A model generated the notes under the pieces. It was not told where the DNA came from. It did no database searches and saw only the letters and a program-made list of their open reading frames with translations. A stretch of 64,000 nt of DNA from Telmatactis stephensoni (Eukaryota > Cnidaria > Anthozoa > Actiniaria > Isophelliidae). The stretch is taken from the NCBI GenBank assembly GCA_029948255.1, contig JALIZF010001815.1, forward strand, positions 372,001 through 436,000. The letters run 5' to 3'. Made by a program: the position numbers and the translations under genes. Shown piece after piece: positions 1 to 12,399 of this stretch; the stretch's first letter is position 1; every line of letters begins with the position of its first letter.

Positions 1-192
1 AAGACAGGTTTGAGAGACGTTCAAACAAGGATACTAAAAAGAGACTTGAACCATGAAGCTTTTTCAGTTGAGTTGCGTTTACCAAAATCGAACTGACGCG
101 TACTATTTTCGTGCATGAAAAGTAAAACTAAATTAATGATTAAGAGATACTTTGTTGATGATTTAAGTTTACATACTTCACTTGTTCAAAAG

Positions 193-2942
193 GTTGTAAA
201 GCTGGTTCGTATGCCTACAATAGATGTGGAGAGCGCTGCCGTTGTTATTATGGATATTTGTTCCAGTGTACGCGCATCAGAAAGGAATTCACCGCCATGA
301 CGACTGCTGAACGGATACGATACGTAAAGACTATCAAGAAGGCCTCTACTCATCCAGCGTAATTTATAAAGTTTAACAAAAATAGGGGATATAATTGACG
401 ACTTTCAAAAATGGCGGCCTAGTACACGAGAACGAGGCCACAAAGGCTTTGTTACCAGAAAATAAGCGTGGCGAAACTTCTATTTCTATCAAAGACAATG
501 TGTTCCTCTTCCTTTTGAAATAACTATTTTCTGTGTATTTTACAGGATATACTTAGACTCATTTGATGCCATGATAATTTTGAGGCCTTTCTGGCCTCGT
601 TCTCGTGAACAATGAGCCCGCCATTTTTGAAAGTCGTCTAGAGCAAACACTGAACAGGATCTACGGTGGGGTGCTAAAACGTAATTAAAATGTAAATACT
701 GAGATCAACGCAAGTGACCATCCTTGCGTTTGCAAACATAGAGTCTTTTTTAAAGTTAGTGGTTGATCATGACACTTGTATGTCTTAACAAATTCGAGAG
801 CCTAGTAATTCAGACTATCTGACAGGGTTTGATAGGTATAATGTGTTTGGCAGAAGGGTTACAAGATTGGCTGAAAAAACAGCTTCAACTGCGAAACATC
901 TTTTTAGTGTATGAAAATCTTCCATTTGTGATGTAATACTTTCATTTAATTTATTTGCTTCTTAGATTCAAGAGTCGATACGATGCCCTGATCACTATAC
1001 ACAGAACCTACTTTAGAACAACAATCCACCAAAGAGATGAATTTCTCCCATGGCATCGATGGTTCGTTCTTCAATATGAAAACCTATTGCGACAAATTGA
1101 CTGCAGATTCACCGTAGCATATTGGGATTGGGTAGCAGTGGCTGGAAATCCCTGGGGAACCACGTCAAAAGATTTGTGGTATTCTGGACTCAGCGGCTTT
1201 GGAGGAAATGGTAATCCGCCAGGTTCGTGCGTAAAAACAGGTCCTTTTAGAGATCCGATCTGGAAACTTGTTCCATCTGCCACACCGCCTCGTTGTTTAA
1301 AAAGACGTTTCAATAGGAACCCTCCTGGCCAAGTTGAACTGGCTTTGGTGATGCGCACACCCCCTACGAGGTTTAATACCTTTGAGATCTTGCTTAGAGG
1401 ATTGCTTCATGATAGCGTCCATTGTATGATTGATGGGACGATGTGCGGCAATGATTCGGCCTCTGCTCCAGAATTCTTCTTGCATCATGGTACGGTTGAT
1501 AAGGTACGACGGATTAATGCTCGAACTGTGCGTTGGACCTTGGTCGTAATGACCGATTTTGTTCGGCTTCATAGTAACAATTTAGATTTTGGAATGTGAT
1601 TCCTTTCCAAGAGAACAATGGAAAGGCTCACGCTTTGACATATCAAAGGTTACAGACAAGTCAAGGCAACGTACAAAAACTACATGATGAGTAGACTACT
1701 TAGTATCCAAAAAAGCCCCTCCCCCTTAACCCCTTGGGAGTGTATACAACTGTCTAAAACTCAATCTAAAATCTAAAACTAATTTTCTTTTGTGGTTTAA
1801 GATATGGGAGGACTGGCAAAAGAAAAGCAATGCACATCGTATAGTCCATTTTTTTGGTATAAAAACCGCCATGAAGGCTACTGGTGGAATACTTCCAAGA
1901 GCATTGCTATACAATAAGGCTTTACCGGGTGGAATTAGAGTCGAGTATAACCATTCTAAAAATCCAACAATGCAAAAGATCTACAAAAAGCTTCGATGTG
2001 AGTACTTTCTACTTTTCCATATTATGTAGGTTCATTTTCACGAAGCTTCACTTGAGAGTATCTCATTTCCATGCTAAATATTGAAGTTCTTGTGCCTTTA
2101 GATTAAAAGAAAGTGCATATAGAGTACTTGGCGGCTATTATCCATGTATTCATCACTGTAAATCGGAAAGCTTATGAGGGAACACGAGAATAAGTAGAAA
2201 GCACATAGTCCTGAGGCACGGTTTTCAAGGCGAACGACGGAAGCTTACTCAGTGCTGCATTTCATGAGAGCAATTAAGTTTAGAACTTTTCCTCCATATG
2301 AAATATAACCAACGTGCATAAAATCCTAATACATTCACACGCAACTCCTTCCAACATTAAATATTCTAAACACCCAACTTACAACTCACCAGTTCGTTTT
2401 GATGGAGGGAGGAGAACCGCACTGAGGACCTGGCGACAAACCCTCAAGAACGAACTAGCAAACCCAACTCATATGAAGCACCCCGTTTGTCGGGGAATAG
2501 AACCAGGGACACTTAGGTTTGAGGCGCGAGGTCTGACCCACTCTGTCACCCTTGCTCTTCTGAATAAAGGCAATGAATAATTCACCACAGTCTATATGCG
2601 TTGCTATCGCTTCTGTGTCCGCGTCGCTTGATAGGATCTCACTCTCTCTCTCTATTCTTTATTTCTTCCGCAAATCATTATATACATCAAGGACTAACAC
2701 TGAGAAATTCATTTATTTCAGCCCTCAGTGAAAGCCAATTGCGCAACATCCCACGAGTTGGCATTACCCCACTAAGCCAAAAAGCAATAAAGGTGTTTAA
2801 AATGAGCAGCAAAGAAGCAGCGAAGATAAAGCAGCTTTATGACAAAATGCTGAAACCACTTGTTAGGCTACGCCCTTCATCTTCGGCTCCTGCTATGGAT
2901 CGTAAACTTGGCTTCAGTGTTAAAAAGGTTGAGGCCATGTAA
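193..2942 (+). CDS. TSP1-tyrosinase gene A, 3' part (5' end outside window)
   Basis: Four exons are visible: 193-358, 966-1503, 1802-1997 and 2722-2942 (stop TAA). Lengths of the first three (166, 538, 196 nt) and all phases equal those of gene B. The first exon gives a Cys-rich linker (CGERCRCYYG) running into RIRKEFTAMTTAERIRYV, the N-terminal edge of the tyrosinase fold. The 538-nt exon carries CuA (ITIHRTYF, TIHQRDEFLPWHRW) and CuB ([21 protein letters not shown]), so all six Cu-binding His are present. It is a type-3 copper enzyme expected to oxidise phenols or catechols outside the cell. Signal peptide and TSP1 exons, expected from gene B, would lie upstream of position 1. The residue after the first CuB His is Asp, and the Glu seen four residues before that His in genes C and D is Arg here, so the activity may differ. 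The C-terminal tail stops 16 codons earlier than in gene B. Confidence 0.88.
397..639. mobile_element. MITE, family 1 (GACGACTTTCAAA termini), copy 1
   Basis: The left end GACGACTTTCAAAAATGGCG and the right end CGCCATTTTTGAAAGTCGTC are inverted repeats around a 240-bp body. Two more copies lie at about 26767-27009 and 28381-28633. It sits in the intron between the first two visible exons of gene A. It has no coding capacity, so it is a non-autonomous DNA transposon. Confidence 0.8.
2395..2560 (-). mobile_element. Possible tRNA-derived SINE fragment
   Basis: On the minus strand, a TGGGTCAGACC stretch followed about 35 nt later by GGTTCTATTCC resembles RNA polymerase III A and B boxes. This is in the last intron of gene A. 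The match is weak and no tail or target duplication was identified. Confidence 0.3.
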
Positions 2943-3837
2943 ATTAAATCCTGAATTTCTTAAATGGCCAGGACTTGTGCCCATGCACTATAGCACTTAA
3001 TGCCGGGCACGGTTTGTCGAAGGGGGTAAGCGCTAACCCATAGTTAAAACTAAAGAAAAATAATTGGCGTTAATCGAGGCGAAAAACCGAGCCGTGTATA
3101 AGTAAGCGCGAAGTAAGGCCTGGGAGCGTAGATAAGAAGCTGCTAAGATTAAGATTTATTCAGTCTTGTCAAATAAACAAAAAGCTGAAATAAAACATGT
3201 TCCCAGTTGAACGAAAGCGGTAGTTATTTTTATAAAACTGAAATTCATTTTGTTGCTACATAAATAACACGAAAATTTCGATGATAACATGGAAAATGAT
3301 GAACAATGAATGATGTTGGCAATGTAAACGAGGCAAAACAAAAACTGTTAGAGGGAGGAAATATGAATGATAGAGTATTCTGCAGATTTTTTGGAAGTTT
3401 CTCTAGTTTTGTTTGTTTTGGTCTGTGCAAATCTGAATCCTAATCTAAGTCTGACAAACAGAGTTAAAACTGATGGGCAAAAAACGATTCTCAGCACATC
3501 TTATTAAAAGAATAGATGAATTCGTTTCCAAGGTAAGAAGATTTACAGCCGTTTAAATAAATGATTATTTTATTCGTTTTTGCCCTTAGATAATTGCGAT
3601 CAACTTTGTCCTGGAAACTATGTCGCGGTTTACTTTGTTAACATTTTGTCGCAATTGTCGTTCGAGGCAAAATTGTCAAGAGTATAGAGACGTCGCCGGC
3701 CGCTTGGACAACGATAAAACGATCACCAAAAGCAATTTGCTAAGGGAAGATCTAGATGTCGTAGGTCCATTGGAAGACTCCAAGACTACTGATCAACGTT
3801 AAAATAAGTACGAATAGGTAGAAATTACTAAAACATG

Positions 3838-4001
3838 GATCCCCTATACCCCTTTACAAAATGAAACCATGTGAAAATATTTTGTCTTTTCACGGATAAT
3901 TAAAAAATCCCTTAATTTCATGTTCACAAAAAAATCAAAAGTTGCTTTCACGTGGACGTTAAAAGATTTTAGACCTTACGCAAAAGGTATAGGGGACCCT
4001 G
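3838..4001. mobile_element. MITE, family 2 (TCCCCTATACC termini), copy 1
   Basis: The ends are inverted: TCCCCTATACCCCTTT on the left, and CAAAAGGTATAGGGGACC on the right. Internal sequence (CACGGATAATTA, ATCAAAAGTTGCTTTCA, TTTTAGACCTTA) recurs at 19432-19641, so it is a dispersed family. Confidence 0.75.
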
Positions 4002-4234
4002 CTAAAAGTATGAATCTCTTAGAGGAGCTTGGCCAAAGTCGAAAGTGCCATTCCAGTGCATATGTACTGTATATAACAAGCTGAAATTGTCCTTGTCAAC
4101 AAGCTAAAGCATACATAGAGCATACAAGCATACATACGTTAACACCTGTTAACATCTGTTGTAAACTACTGTTTGATTTCTAGATGCTGGTCAGGATTAC
4201 AAATGACGCCAAAGCAGCCATCTTGGATGAACCT

Positions 4235-4372
4235 TAAGGGGCCGTTCACATGAAGGCGAGTTGTCCCTGGTAGCAGGGATAACTCTTTTGTTTTGTGACC
4301 CCCAGGGAAAAGATACCAAAAGAGTTATCCCTGCTACTAGGGACAACTCGTCTTCATGTGAACGGGCCCTAA
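4235..4372. mobile_element. Hairpin MITE between genes A and B
   Basis: Two arms of about 50 nt (left begins GGGCCGTTCACATGAAG, right ends CTTCATGTGAACGGGCCC) flank a loop of about 30 nt. Near-perfect pairing indicates a recent foldback element. No target duplication was determined. Confidence 0.75.
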
Positions 4373-5104
4373 CTTTCTCTTTATAGCATCTGTTTTCTAG
4401 CATGTCTACTTCTTGTTCACTTTTTGATTCTCAAGAGAACTATTGAAACCAATCATCAGCTAATATTGTATTTATCTTTAAATAGATTTTCCAGAACTTG
4501 GGTGTAAACAAGATTCCCGAAAAAAGAGCAATATTTATTTTTAAGCGAATGAGATTGATAACAAAGCAACTAAAATGTCATAATTATTTGATCTTAGCCA
4601 ATAAAATCGTAATGTCATGATGACGTCATTGAGCAAGTGAAAACTAATGTGATATTAGACCGTGTAGTAATTGGGGTATTCTATTCGTATAACGGACTGC
4701 AGGACTATTAATCGTTTATGATTAATTATTATTACTAAGCAATAGGATGTCAAACGAAATAAAATGGGATGAAAATAGAATGCCACTAAAATATATTGTT
4801 TTGTCTGAGCGTTTTTCAAAATCTTCAGATACATGTGTAATTTTATCTCCCGGCTATCAAAAAAATTGTTCTTGGAATCATTTTGCCGTCTATGCAAGTT
4901 TCTGGCCTTCTTAGTAACAATCCAAACATCTCCTAGCAAATAAATTATGACAAACGTGGTACTGAAACTTGCTTAATCACTAACTTGCGATGATTTATGT
5001 GCCACTTAGCACTAAACTTAAGCTAGTTACCTCAACTTGAGTAGCAACATTTTCGAGGTGATCTACACATAAATAATCCGTTAGGACTTTATTTTGCTGT
5101 TTTC

Positions 5105-5158
5105 AGAAAGCGAACTCAGAAGCTGACTGCAAGCCTTACGCCTGACACTACGAGAAAG
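5105..5158 (+). promoter_or_regulatory. Possible 5' leader exon of gene B
   Basis: An AT-rich ATAAATAAT motif at about 5069 is followed by TTTTCAGAAAG and then a good splice donor (GAGAAAG|GTAGAT) ending at 5158. The signal-peptide exon at 5610 is preceded by a splice acceptor (TTTTTCAG), so an upstream non-coding exon must exist. This is the best candidate I see, but the spacing to the TATA-like motif (about 36 nt) is not ideal. Confidence 0.3.
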
Positions 5159-5609
5159 GTAGATACTCAGATTAACTGGGCCACGTGTTGACTTTGGAAA
5201 ATGTTTTACAATGGCTAATTGATTTCTTACACGTCTAGTTTTGCAACACTTTGCTTATAAGCAGTATGAAGAATTGTAAAAAATGGAATAGTTGATTAAA
5301 AAACACAATTCATTTTAAACTTTTTTAACTCAACTTCAACGAAGTTTTATTTCAGTGACTGATGATACAACGTGGTAATCAGTTTTTCCGTTTAGAGATC
5401 GAACTACATTTCCCTTGCTAAGTAAAATTAAGTCCAATTTAGACTTTGACTTAGTTCCTGTTCTACGCATAGGGCGACGAGTGTAACCAATTTCTTCCAA
5501 TTTATTGAAGTGGAATTTCAATCGAATTGCTGAGTTCACTTGTTGCGAATAAGTATTAACTAATTTGTTAAATATGTACAATACAGAAACTTTACAATTT
5601 TTCAGAAAA

Positions 5610-7734
5610 ATGTCACATGCATTTCGTGGCGTCTTTGTTCTTCTTGGGGTGATATGTCTCCAAACAAGTGTACAAGGTAAGTATTAAGAGAAGATTCATA
5701 GTTTTTTCTTTCCCAAAGGAATGGATCATGGAACCCAGCAACAGGAATTCTTCAGAAATAATCATAAGTTTGGGACATAATACGCTAAAATTGATAAAAG
5801 GCTAAAAATATTTATAATAGTTTTAACGTTTTCGACCTGGTGAAATCATTAAGAAATTACGTTTTGAAACCATGATTTCGAAAGGAAGGCATTAGTTAAT
5901 ATTATGGTCTAACGGATAAACGGTATTTCCCATTTCTTTGGTGATAGCAAAACTCTTAGATTTATTTCCCTTTCTTTCGTGTTTAGTTGTTGGTTTTTGA
6001 AGCTAAAAATTGTAGTAATTAATAACGAAAAAGAAATCTATCTCAAGCTGGGTGTTACTGCTGGACCACAGACCCAAAAAGACTGTGAAAACAAAACGTA
6101 ATTCATGCAGTTCGGTAGAGTAACCCTGCTATATTTCATTTCAGGTCATGGACCTTGGGCACGTTGGAGTTCATGCACCAAGTCGTGTGGTGGTGGATCG
6201 AGGTGGAGATTCAGATATTGTTCCAGCAGCGCGCTGCTGTACGAATGTTTTCAGAGTCAATCCTGCAATACACATCCATGTCGATGGGGTGAGTCTTGTA
6301 CAGAAAATCATGTTTGACAATTTTCCCGAAAAACTCGATTTGAATTTTGCTTCACTAAAAATAAACATGGCCGTAAATACCTTCGGAGCAGTTATATTTC
6401 CTTTGTTGGACCACTATTTAGGTAGAGAGAGCAGGCTTTCCGTTTCTTGGGCTAGTTGCGGGGCCAACGGGCCCGCTTGTTGTGCACGAGCCCTGATAAA
6501 AAACTGATATCTTAGAGAAGACTAGCTGGCTGGAAAACAGTGGGCAAAAGTGATATCGATGGTGCGAGGGTGAAACAAAACGTGCCACATACACAAGTAG
6601 GACTAAATAGATATCGTCTTTCCAAGCAATCGTATATGGATTGCACCCCTTCTCGAAAACGTTTCTTCTTTTTCTATTCGAATTTCCCCTTATCAAAGCA
6701 GAGCCCTGATAAATGAAGCATTTACCAACTGTAGATGAACATAGGGAGTATCAAAGAATAAATTTAAAGCCCACCTCACCTTTTTTGTTTTCGTTACAGA
6801 AATCACTTATTTATCAAGAGATACCTAACACATTTTAATATTACCACATGTGGACTTTCTATTTCTGAGTTATAAGCGTTTTAAATGTTCTTATATATGC
6901 TAATTTGATGACGTCAAAGGAGGCAACACCTACTATACAAAAATGACTCTATCCAAAATACTGGCGTTCTTCCATTTAAGAATCATTTCCATAGATAAAA
7001 TATGCAGTTTAGCCAAAAACATTTGACATTGAATTGAAGAGAACTTGTTGCAAATATCACATGAAGTTAGAACAAATGCCCGCTCTTTTGACGTCATGTC
7101 AAAATGATTTTCACTATTCTATCTAGTAAGAACTGATTTTCAAAAATAATAAGTTGCATCGTCTAGGGACTCTTAGTTCAAGAAGAAATTATCAAAATTT
7201 CAAAGCATGAGTTACTGCCACTTTAATTTTACAGTACGTCATGGAGGTTGGTCACGATGGGGAGCCTGGAGTCGATGTACTAAAACATGTGGAGGTGGCA
7301 TACGTATACGACGAAGAAGTTGTACCAACCCTCCCCCAGCTAACGGTGGACGATACTGTAAGGGATCGAGCTTTCAAGTCCAGGCATGTGCCAAGAAAGC
7401 ATGCCGTAAGTACGAAAATATAGTTGGAATATCTGGACAATGTTTTCCTATGCACTATAAAAGAGAAAAGGGAAATCACCTTAGTTTACGTCAGTAACTC
7501 GTGAAAGTTAAATTCAAGAATAACTGATAAACTTGAGGCCAACGTTGCGTACTTTACGGCTCTCTCTTTCTTTCCATCAGTGCTCCGTTTTAATCTATTT
7601 AAAGCTAATTAAAGCTACACAGAATGAAGCTTAGAAGACCGCGCACCGACCCACTTAGCCACACATGTCCCTTATGCTGTCTTTTCCAGTTTGGTTTTTA
7701 TTCACAACATCAATTGTTATTTCTTACCAATACA

Positions 7735-7784
<50 letters not shown>

Positions 7785-10755
7785 GCAACAACATAAACGA
7801 TTGGCTTACGGAATACTGATCAAAGCATTTCAGAAAAAAACTACATTCATTTTGATATCGTCCACGCGGTAGTGCGGATCGCAACAGCAACTTGATTTGA
7901 AATCATTTTATTTCTTTTAAGACTGTGTTGGCAGCTCGTATGTCTACAACAAATGTGGAGAGCGTTGTCGATGTTTGTGGGGATACCTGTTTCACTGCAC
8001 TCGCATCAGAAAGGAATTCACTTCCATGACGATCGCAGAGAGGATACGATACGTCAAAACCATCAAGAAGGCTTCAACACATCCAGCGTAAGTTATCATT
8101 AACACAATAGGCTTGATACTGAACGTGTAAATACAGTGGAAGCTTCCCATATATGCGACCAACGTACATTGGGGTCAGAGCTTTCCATCTGGGTAAAATA
8201 GCGTCTCCTTCGGCTCTGGCAGGCCTAATATAATGTTTTGTTTGTTTGTTTGTTTGTTTGTTTGTTTGTTTGTTTGTTTGTTTGTTTGTTTGTTGTTTTT
8301 TGTACAAAATTCCGATGCCACCCCAATGCACTTAAATGTAAAGTAGTTCCAAATGGGGATTCCTCAAGAGGGTGAGTATTGAGGCGGACACTAAGGAGAG
8401 AAGCTGAGAGACCTTATACTTACAAGCTGACAATCCGAAGTATGAGATTAATCTTCGTCGTGTATGTATATAATTTGTGCATTTCATTTCATTCTTAGAT
8501 ACAAAAGTCAATACAATGCCCTGATCACTATGCACAGAACCTACTTTACTGGAGGAATCCACCAAACAGATGAATTCCTCCCATGGCATCGATGGTACAT
8601 ACTTCAATATGAAAACCTGCTGCGACAAATTGACTGCAGATTCACCGTAGCATATTGGGATTGGGTAGCAGTGGCTGGAAATCCCTGGGGAACCACGTCA
8701 AAAGATTTGTGGTATTCTGGACTCAGCGGCTTTGGAGGAAATGGTAATCCGCCAGGTTCGTGCGTAAAAACAGGTCCTTTTAGAGATCCGATCTGGAAAC
8801 TTGTTCCATCTGCCACACCGCCCCTTTGTTTAAAAAGAAGTTTCAATGGGAACCCTCCTGGCGAAGTTGAACTGACTTTGTTATTGAACACTGCCCCGAC
8901 AAGCTTTCAGGACTTTGAGGACATGCTAAGTGGAGTGTTCCACGATAACGTCCATTGTTTGATTGATGGGACAATGTGTTCCATAGACGCGGCCTCTGCC
9001 CCAGAATTCTTTTTGCATCATGGTATGGTTGATAAGGTAATAATTTGACTAGCTATTTCTAATAGAAAGTGAAGTGCTGCGAGCAGAAAACAGCTAGTGG
9101 TATATCCACGTTAGCAGAACTGTTCCCTTAAAACTCACGAAAGTACACCGCTTTCTCTGATATATCAAATGTTTCTTGTCTATCTCCTGTGCGTTGTGTG
9201 AAAACATAATTCTTCAGGATCAGTGTCGGACACACACAGTTCAAAATATTTAGCACTTTGAGTAAAGCAATTTTTCAAACAATCACAAGCGGCTAGCGTT
9301 GGCAATGTGATTATAAAACTAACTGATTTTAAAAAGCTGGTTTATTTAGGAAAAGATGTGAATCGCTGATCATATGTATCGCGTGTTCGTCTAGTGACAT
9401 CCTTGAATCGACTCTCGATACGGCATGGACTTGAACCGCTGATCGTATGTATCGCATGTTCGTCTAGTGACATCCACAGATTACACTGTGTTCCGAATAG
9501 GAGGCTACTCGCTTCGCTCGCAGCAATTATACAGAAAAAATTGTGGGAAACGCCATTGATCTCCCAAGGTAACGAGAGACTCAATGTTTTAGGCTTTAGT
9601 TGGAATAAAATACTCCTGATTATTATATGGCTAGATAATTTCCTGAATTCTGATTGGCTAACGCATGGTCTGTATTTTGCCATATCAGGACCGCTGTCCC
9701 GGATGAAAAGAAAAGTTTGCGTTTGGCAATTGTTTTAGCGGGACTTCTCAAAGCCATATAATAAACAATTTTATTAACCGGCTTGCTCGGTCTGTAGGAA
9801 AATATCAGACCTCGGTCTTTTTTTGTACGGACCTCGCCTACGGCTCGGTCCGTACTGTCAAGACCTCGGTCTGATATTTTCCCATACTGACCTCGTGCTC
9901 GGTTAATAACCCTTTAATATCGACTTACACATTCTAAACATATCATCCACTTATCTCGATTATCTTAGTTAAATATCATTGTGAAAAGCCATCAATATTT
10001 TCCGTATTATATCAGCACTCATTTGCACTGAAACATATGACAATGCACAAGGCATTGGTTGCTGCCCTCGTGTTTGTACTGCGGTTACCAAACCGGAAGA
10101 CAGAGAAAATACAAACACTTAGTAACTTCTTTTTTTTTTGATAAAAGATATGGGAGGACTGGCAAAAGAAAAGCAATGCACATCGTATAGTCCATTTTTC
10201 TGCCATTAATAGTGGAATGACAGCTACAGGAGGAGTTCGTCCAGGAGCACTTCTCTATAGCAACGCGTTACCAGGTGGGATCAGAGTCAAGTATGCAGAA
10301 AAGAAAGATCCAAAGTTGTATAAAGTCTTTACAAAACTTCGATGTGAGTTCATCATACTTTCATATGAGGTGTGATTACCAAAAGGAGAGACTTAAGCAA
10401 TAGAATGTTTTAGTGGTCGAGTAACTGTAGCTTACTATCGTCGGCAAAAAAACTTGATATACTCTCTTCTTTATCTCTCTCTTTTTCAGCCCTCAGCAAC
10501 AGTCAACTGCAGAGCATTCCACGTGCTGCCAGTACTCGACTCAGCCCAAAAGCCATCAAACTGTTTAGAATGAAGAACAGTAAAGCAAAGAGGATAATGC
10601 AGCTGACAGAGAAAATGCTACGACCACGTGTTAGCCGACGCCCCTCTTCTACGGCTTCCGCCATGAGTCGTAAGCTCGGTTTCAATGCTGAAAAGGTTGA
10701 GGCCATGAAATCAAAAACTAAGCTTGCTCTTCCCAGCAAAATCTCTCCTGCCTGA
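5610..10755 (+). CDS. Secreted TSP1-tyrosinase gene B (two TSP1 modules)
   Basis: Exons: 5610-5676, 6145-6288, 7235-7405, 7922-8087, 8499-9036, 10148-10343, 10490-10755, together 1548 nt (515 residues). The first exon encodes a signal peptide (GVFVLLGVICLQTSVQG). Exons 2 and 3 are phase 1-1 and each encode one TSP1 module with WxxW and CxxS/TCGGG motifs (CTKSCGGG, CTKTCGGG), typical of C-mannosylation and O-fucosylation sites. Exon 4 is the Cys-rich linker and the start of the tyrosinase fold. Exon 5 has CuA (ITMHRTYF, GIHQTDEFLPWHRW) and CuB ([21 protein letters not shown]), with all six His ligands. The last exons hold IWEDWQKK and the basic tail ending KISPA. Expected role: a secreted phenol oxidase tethered to matrix by TSP1. 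The residue after HisB1 is Asp and the Glu position is Ser, unlike C and D. About 200 bp of exon 5 is identical to gene A. Confidence 0.92.
7735..7793. repeat. (CAA)n microsatellite
   Basis: About 18 tandem CAA units with one CAG, in the intron between TSP1 exon 3 and linker exon 4 of gene B. Confidence 0.95.
8235..8296. repeat. (GTTT)n microsatellite
   Basis: About 14 tandem GTTT units in the gene B intron upstream of the main tyrosinase exon. Confidence 0.95.
9360..9475. repeat. Two-copy tandem duplication, about 73-bp period
   Basis: The 43-nt stretch beginning GAATCGCTGATCATATG at 9360 recurs with few changes at 9433, ending GTGACATCC both times. It lies in the gene B intron after the main tyrosinase exon. 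Confidence 0.75.
9772..9909. mobile_element. Hairpin MITE in gene B intron
   Basis: TTATTAACCGGCTTGCTCGG on the left pairs with the right end, GAGCTCGGTTAATAA-like. Internal arms with GAAAATATCAGACC and GGTCTGATATTTTCC also pair. Repeated ACCGAGGTC motifs fill the stem. Confidence 0.75.
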
Positions 10756-11052
10756 TTCTCTGAGATAAGTATTTCGTGTAAATGCCTTATCCCCACTAGT
10801 GATAACACAAAGTTCCAAGATCGACTTCGTAGAGATTTCACATTTTTAGTTAGCTAGCAGTAATGACTCATGTAAACTAGAATCATATCATTAAGGTTTG
10901 GGAAAAATACATAAATAAATAATCATTGTGGGAGACGTAAAGAGCAGTTTTATAGAAATATATCCCCCCCCCCCCCCCCCAAAAAAAAGATCCTTCTATA
11001 AGACTAGTTGTGAATTGTTGTGATGATATTCCTGTGCCTTTCTCGGCTAGTT

Positions 11053-11202
11053 AAAAGGCACTAAATCACATCCACAAAAACTAGAATCCCACTGGGAATC
11101 ATTTCTTTAAACACAAAGAGAGCTATTCATGAAAGAGCCAATCAAAGATTTGTTGGCTTACGATTCTAGTTTTAGCGGATGTGATCTATTGCCGTCCTTT
11201 CG
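11053..11202. mobile_element. MITE with 26-nt inverted arms
   Basis: AAATCACATCCACAAAAACT on the left pairs with AGTTTTAGCGGATGTGAT on the right, around a unique core of about 75 nt. Confidence 0.65.
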
Positions 11203-11926
11203 AGTTTCATCCGTTTTACCCACGCTCCCTTTCGGGTGCGGCGCCTTTCGCAGACGTTCAGTTTTTAAAATAATAATTCTTGAGGTTCCCATTTAGTTTA
11301 ATAAATGTTATAAAAGGCTGAATTTATGTCTTCAAGGAAAACAACTCATCCAATCAAGCAAAGAACCGGCCACAAAGTGCAAAGGGGTGGGCTCGGAGTA
11401 TGGTTACAGCGCGGATATTGTGGGTGGTAAGGATGCGAAATCTAAAAGCAGAATTTACACATTCTAAGACACCGAAATTGGCTAATCAAATCAACTGCGC
11501 ACTAAGCCGTTGAAGCTCTGATATCCTGTCTTAGCTTGTCTTGGCGGAATAATTAAGGATTGTCTGGATCTGAAGTGTCTTTTTTCTCACCAAACCAGCT
11601 CGCATAAATCAAATGAATAGTTTCTTCTACGGTATGAAAGCGTGTATTTTTCAATTCTCGCTAGCCAGTTATAGTCCAGATTTCCACAAGTGATACGTAC
11701 ACGATCACGAGAAACATGAAAACTGATGAGTGTCTCGATACCCTCACGAGTGCAACGAAAATTGATAATCCGTTTACATGAAAGAACAGAATGCTTCTAA
11801 CACCAGAACTAATTATTTCGTTATTTTCTCTTGTCCTTGGGGATATCAAAACGTTCGCCCCTGCCCTCTCCCCCTTCCTCTGCCCTCTGCCCTCTCCTCT
11901 CTTCACAGGGTCGGCCATGCAGGCTA

Positions 11927-12399
11927 AAGGCCCGCGCAAACGACTTCAACATTTGTTTCAACATCCTTTCGATTTTGTTGAACGCTGTTGAACAATGTTG
12001 AACGATGTTGAACACTGGTGTGGCAAACGATTTCAACATTTGTTTCAACATCCTTTCGATTTTGTTGAATTGCAAAGTTGAAGTCGTTTGCCACCCCCTT
12101 TCAACAGTGTTGAAACACTACATGACGGCTTAGAGCGCAAGCGCAAACGCAAACGCAACAATGTTGAAAGAGGGTGGCAAACGACTTCAACTTTGATTCA
12201 ACATTCAGAGAACAAAAGAAATGTTGAAGCAATGTTGAAGCAAAGTTTAAACTCTTTTAAACTTCATTCAACATCGTTTCAACACGTTTCAACACGCTTC
12301 AACATTGTTGAAAGGGGGTGGCAAACGACTTCAACATTGATTTTCAACAAAATCGAAGTGATGTTGAAACAAATGTTGAAGTCGTTTGCGCGGGCCTTA
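11927..12399. mobile_element. MITE built of TTCAACA/TGTTGAA repeats
   Basis: Inverted ends AAGGCCCGCGCAAACGACTT and AAGTCGTTTGCGCGGGCCTT bound a 470-bp body made mostly of TTCAACA and TGTTGAA words. Sub-repeats such as GGTGGCAAACGACTTCAAC occur several times in both orientations, suggesting growth by internal duplication or self-insertion. Confidence 0.75.

Larger units (their letters stand above)
2943..5104. other. Intergenic region between genes A and B
   Basis: AT-rich sequence without a supportable gene. A possible polyadenylation signal for gene A (AATAAA) lies near 3171. Two MITEs are listed separately. The remainder shows only short random open frames. Confidence 0.6.

Noticed and set aside
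1071..1572. Minus-strand open frames opposite the gene A tyrosinase exon
   Set aside because: The plus strand encodes the copper-binding motifs; similar minus-strand frames recur opposite the paralogous exons and are shadows.
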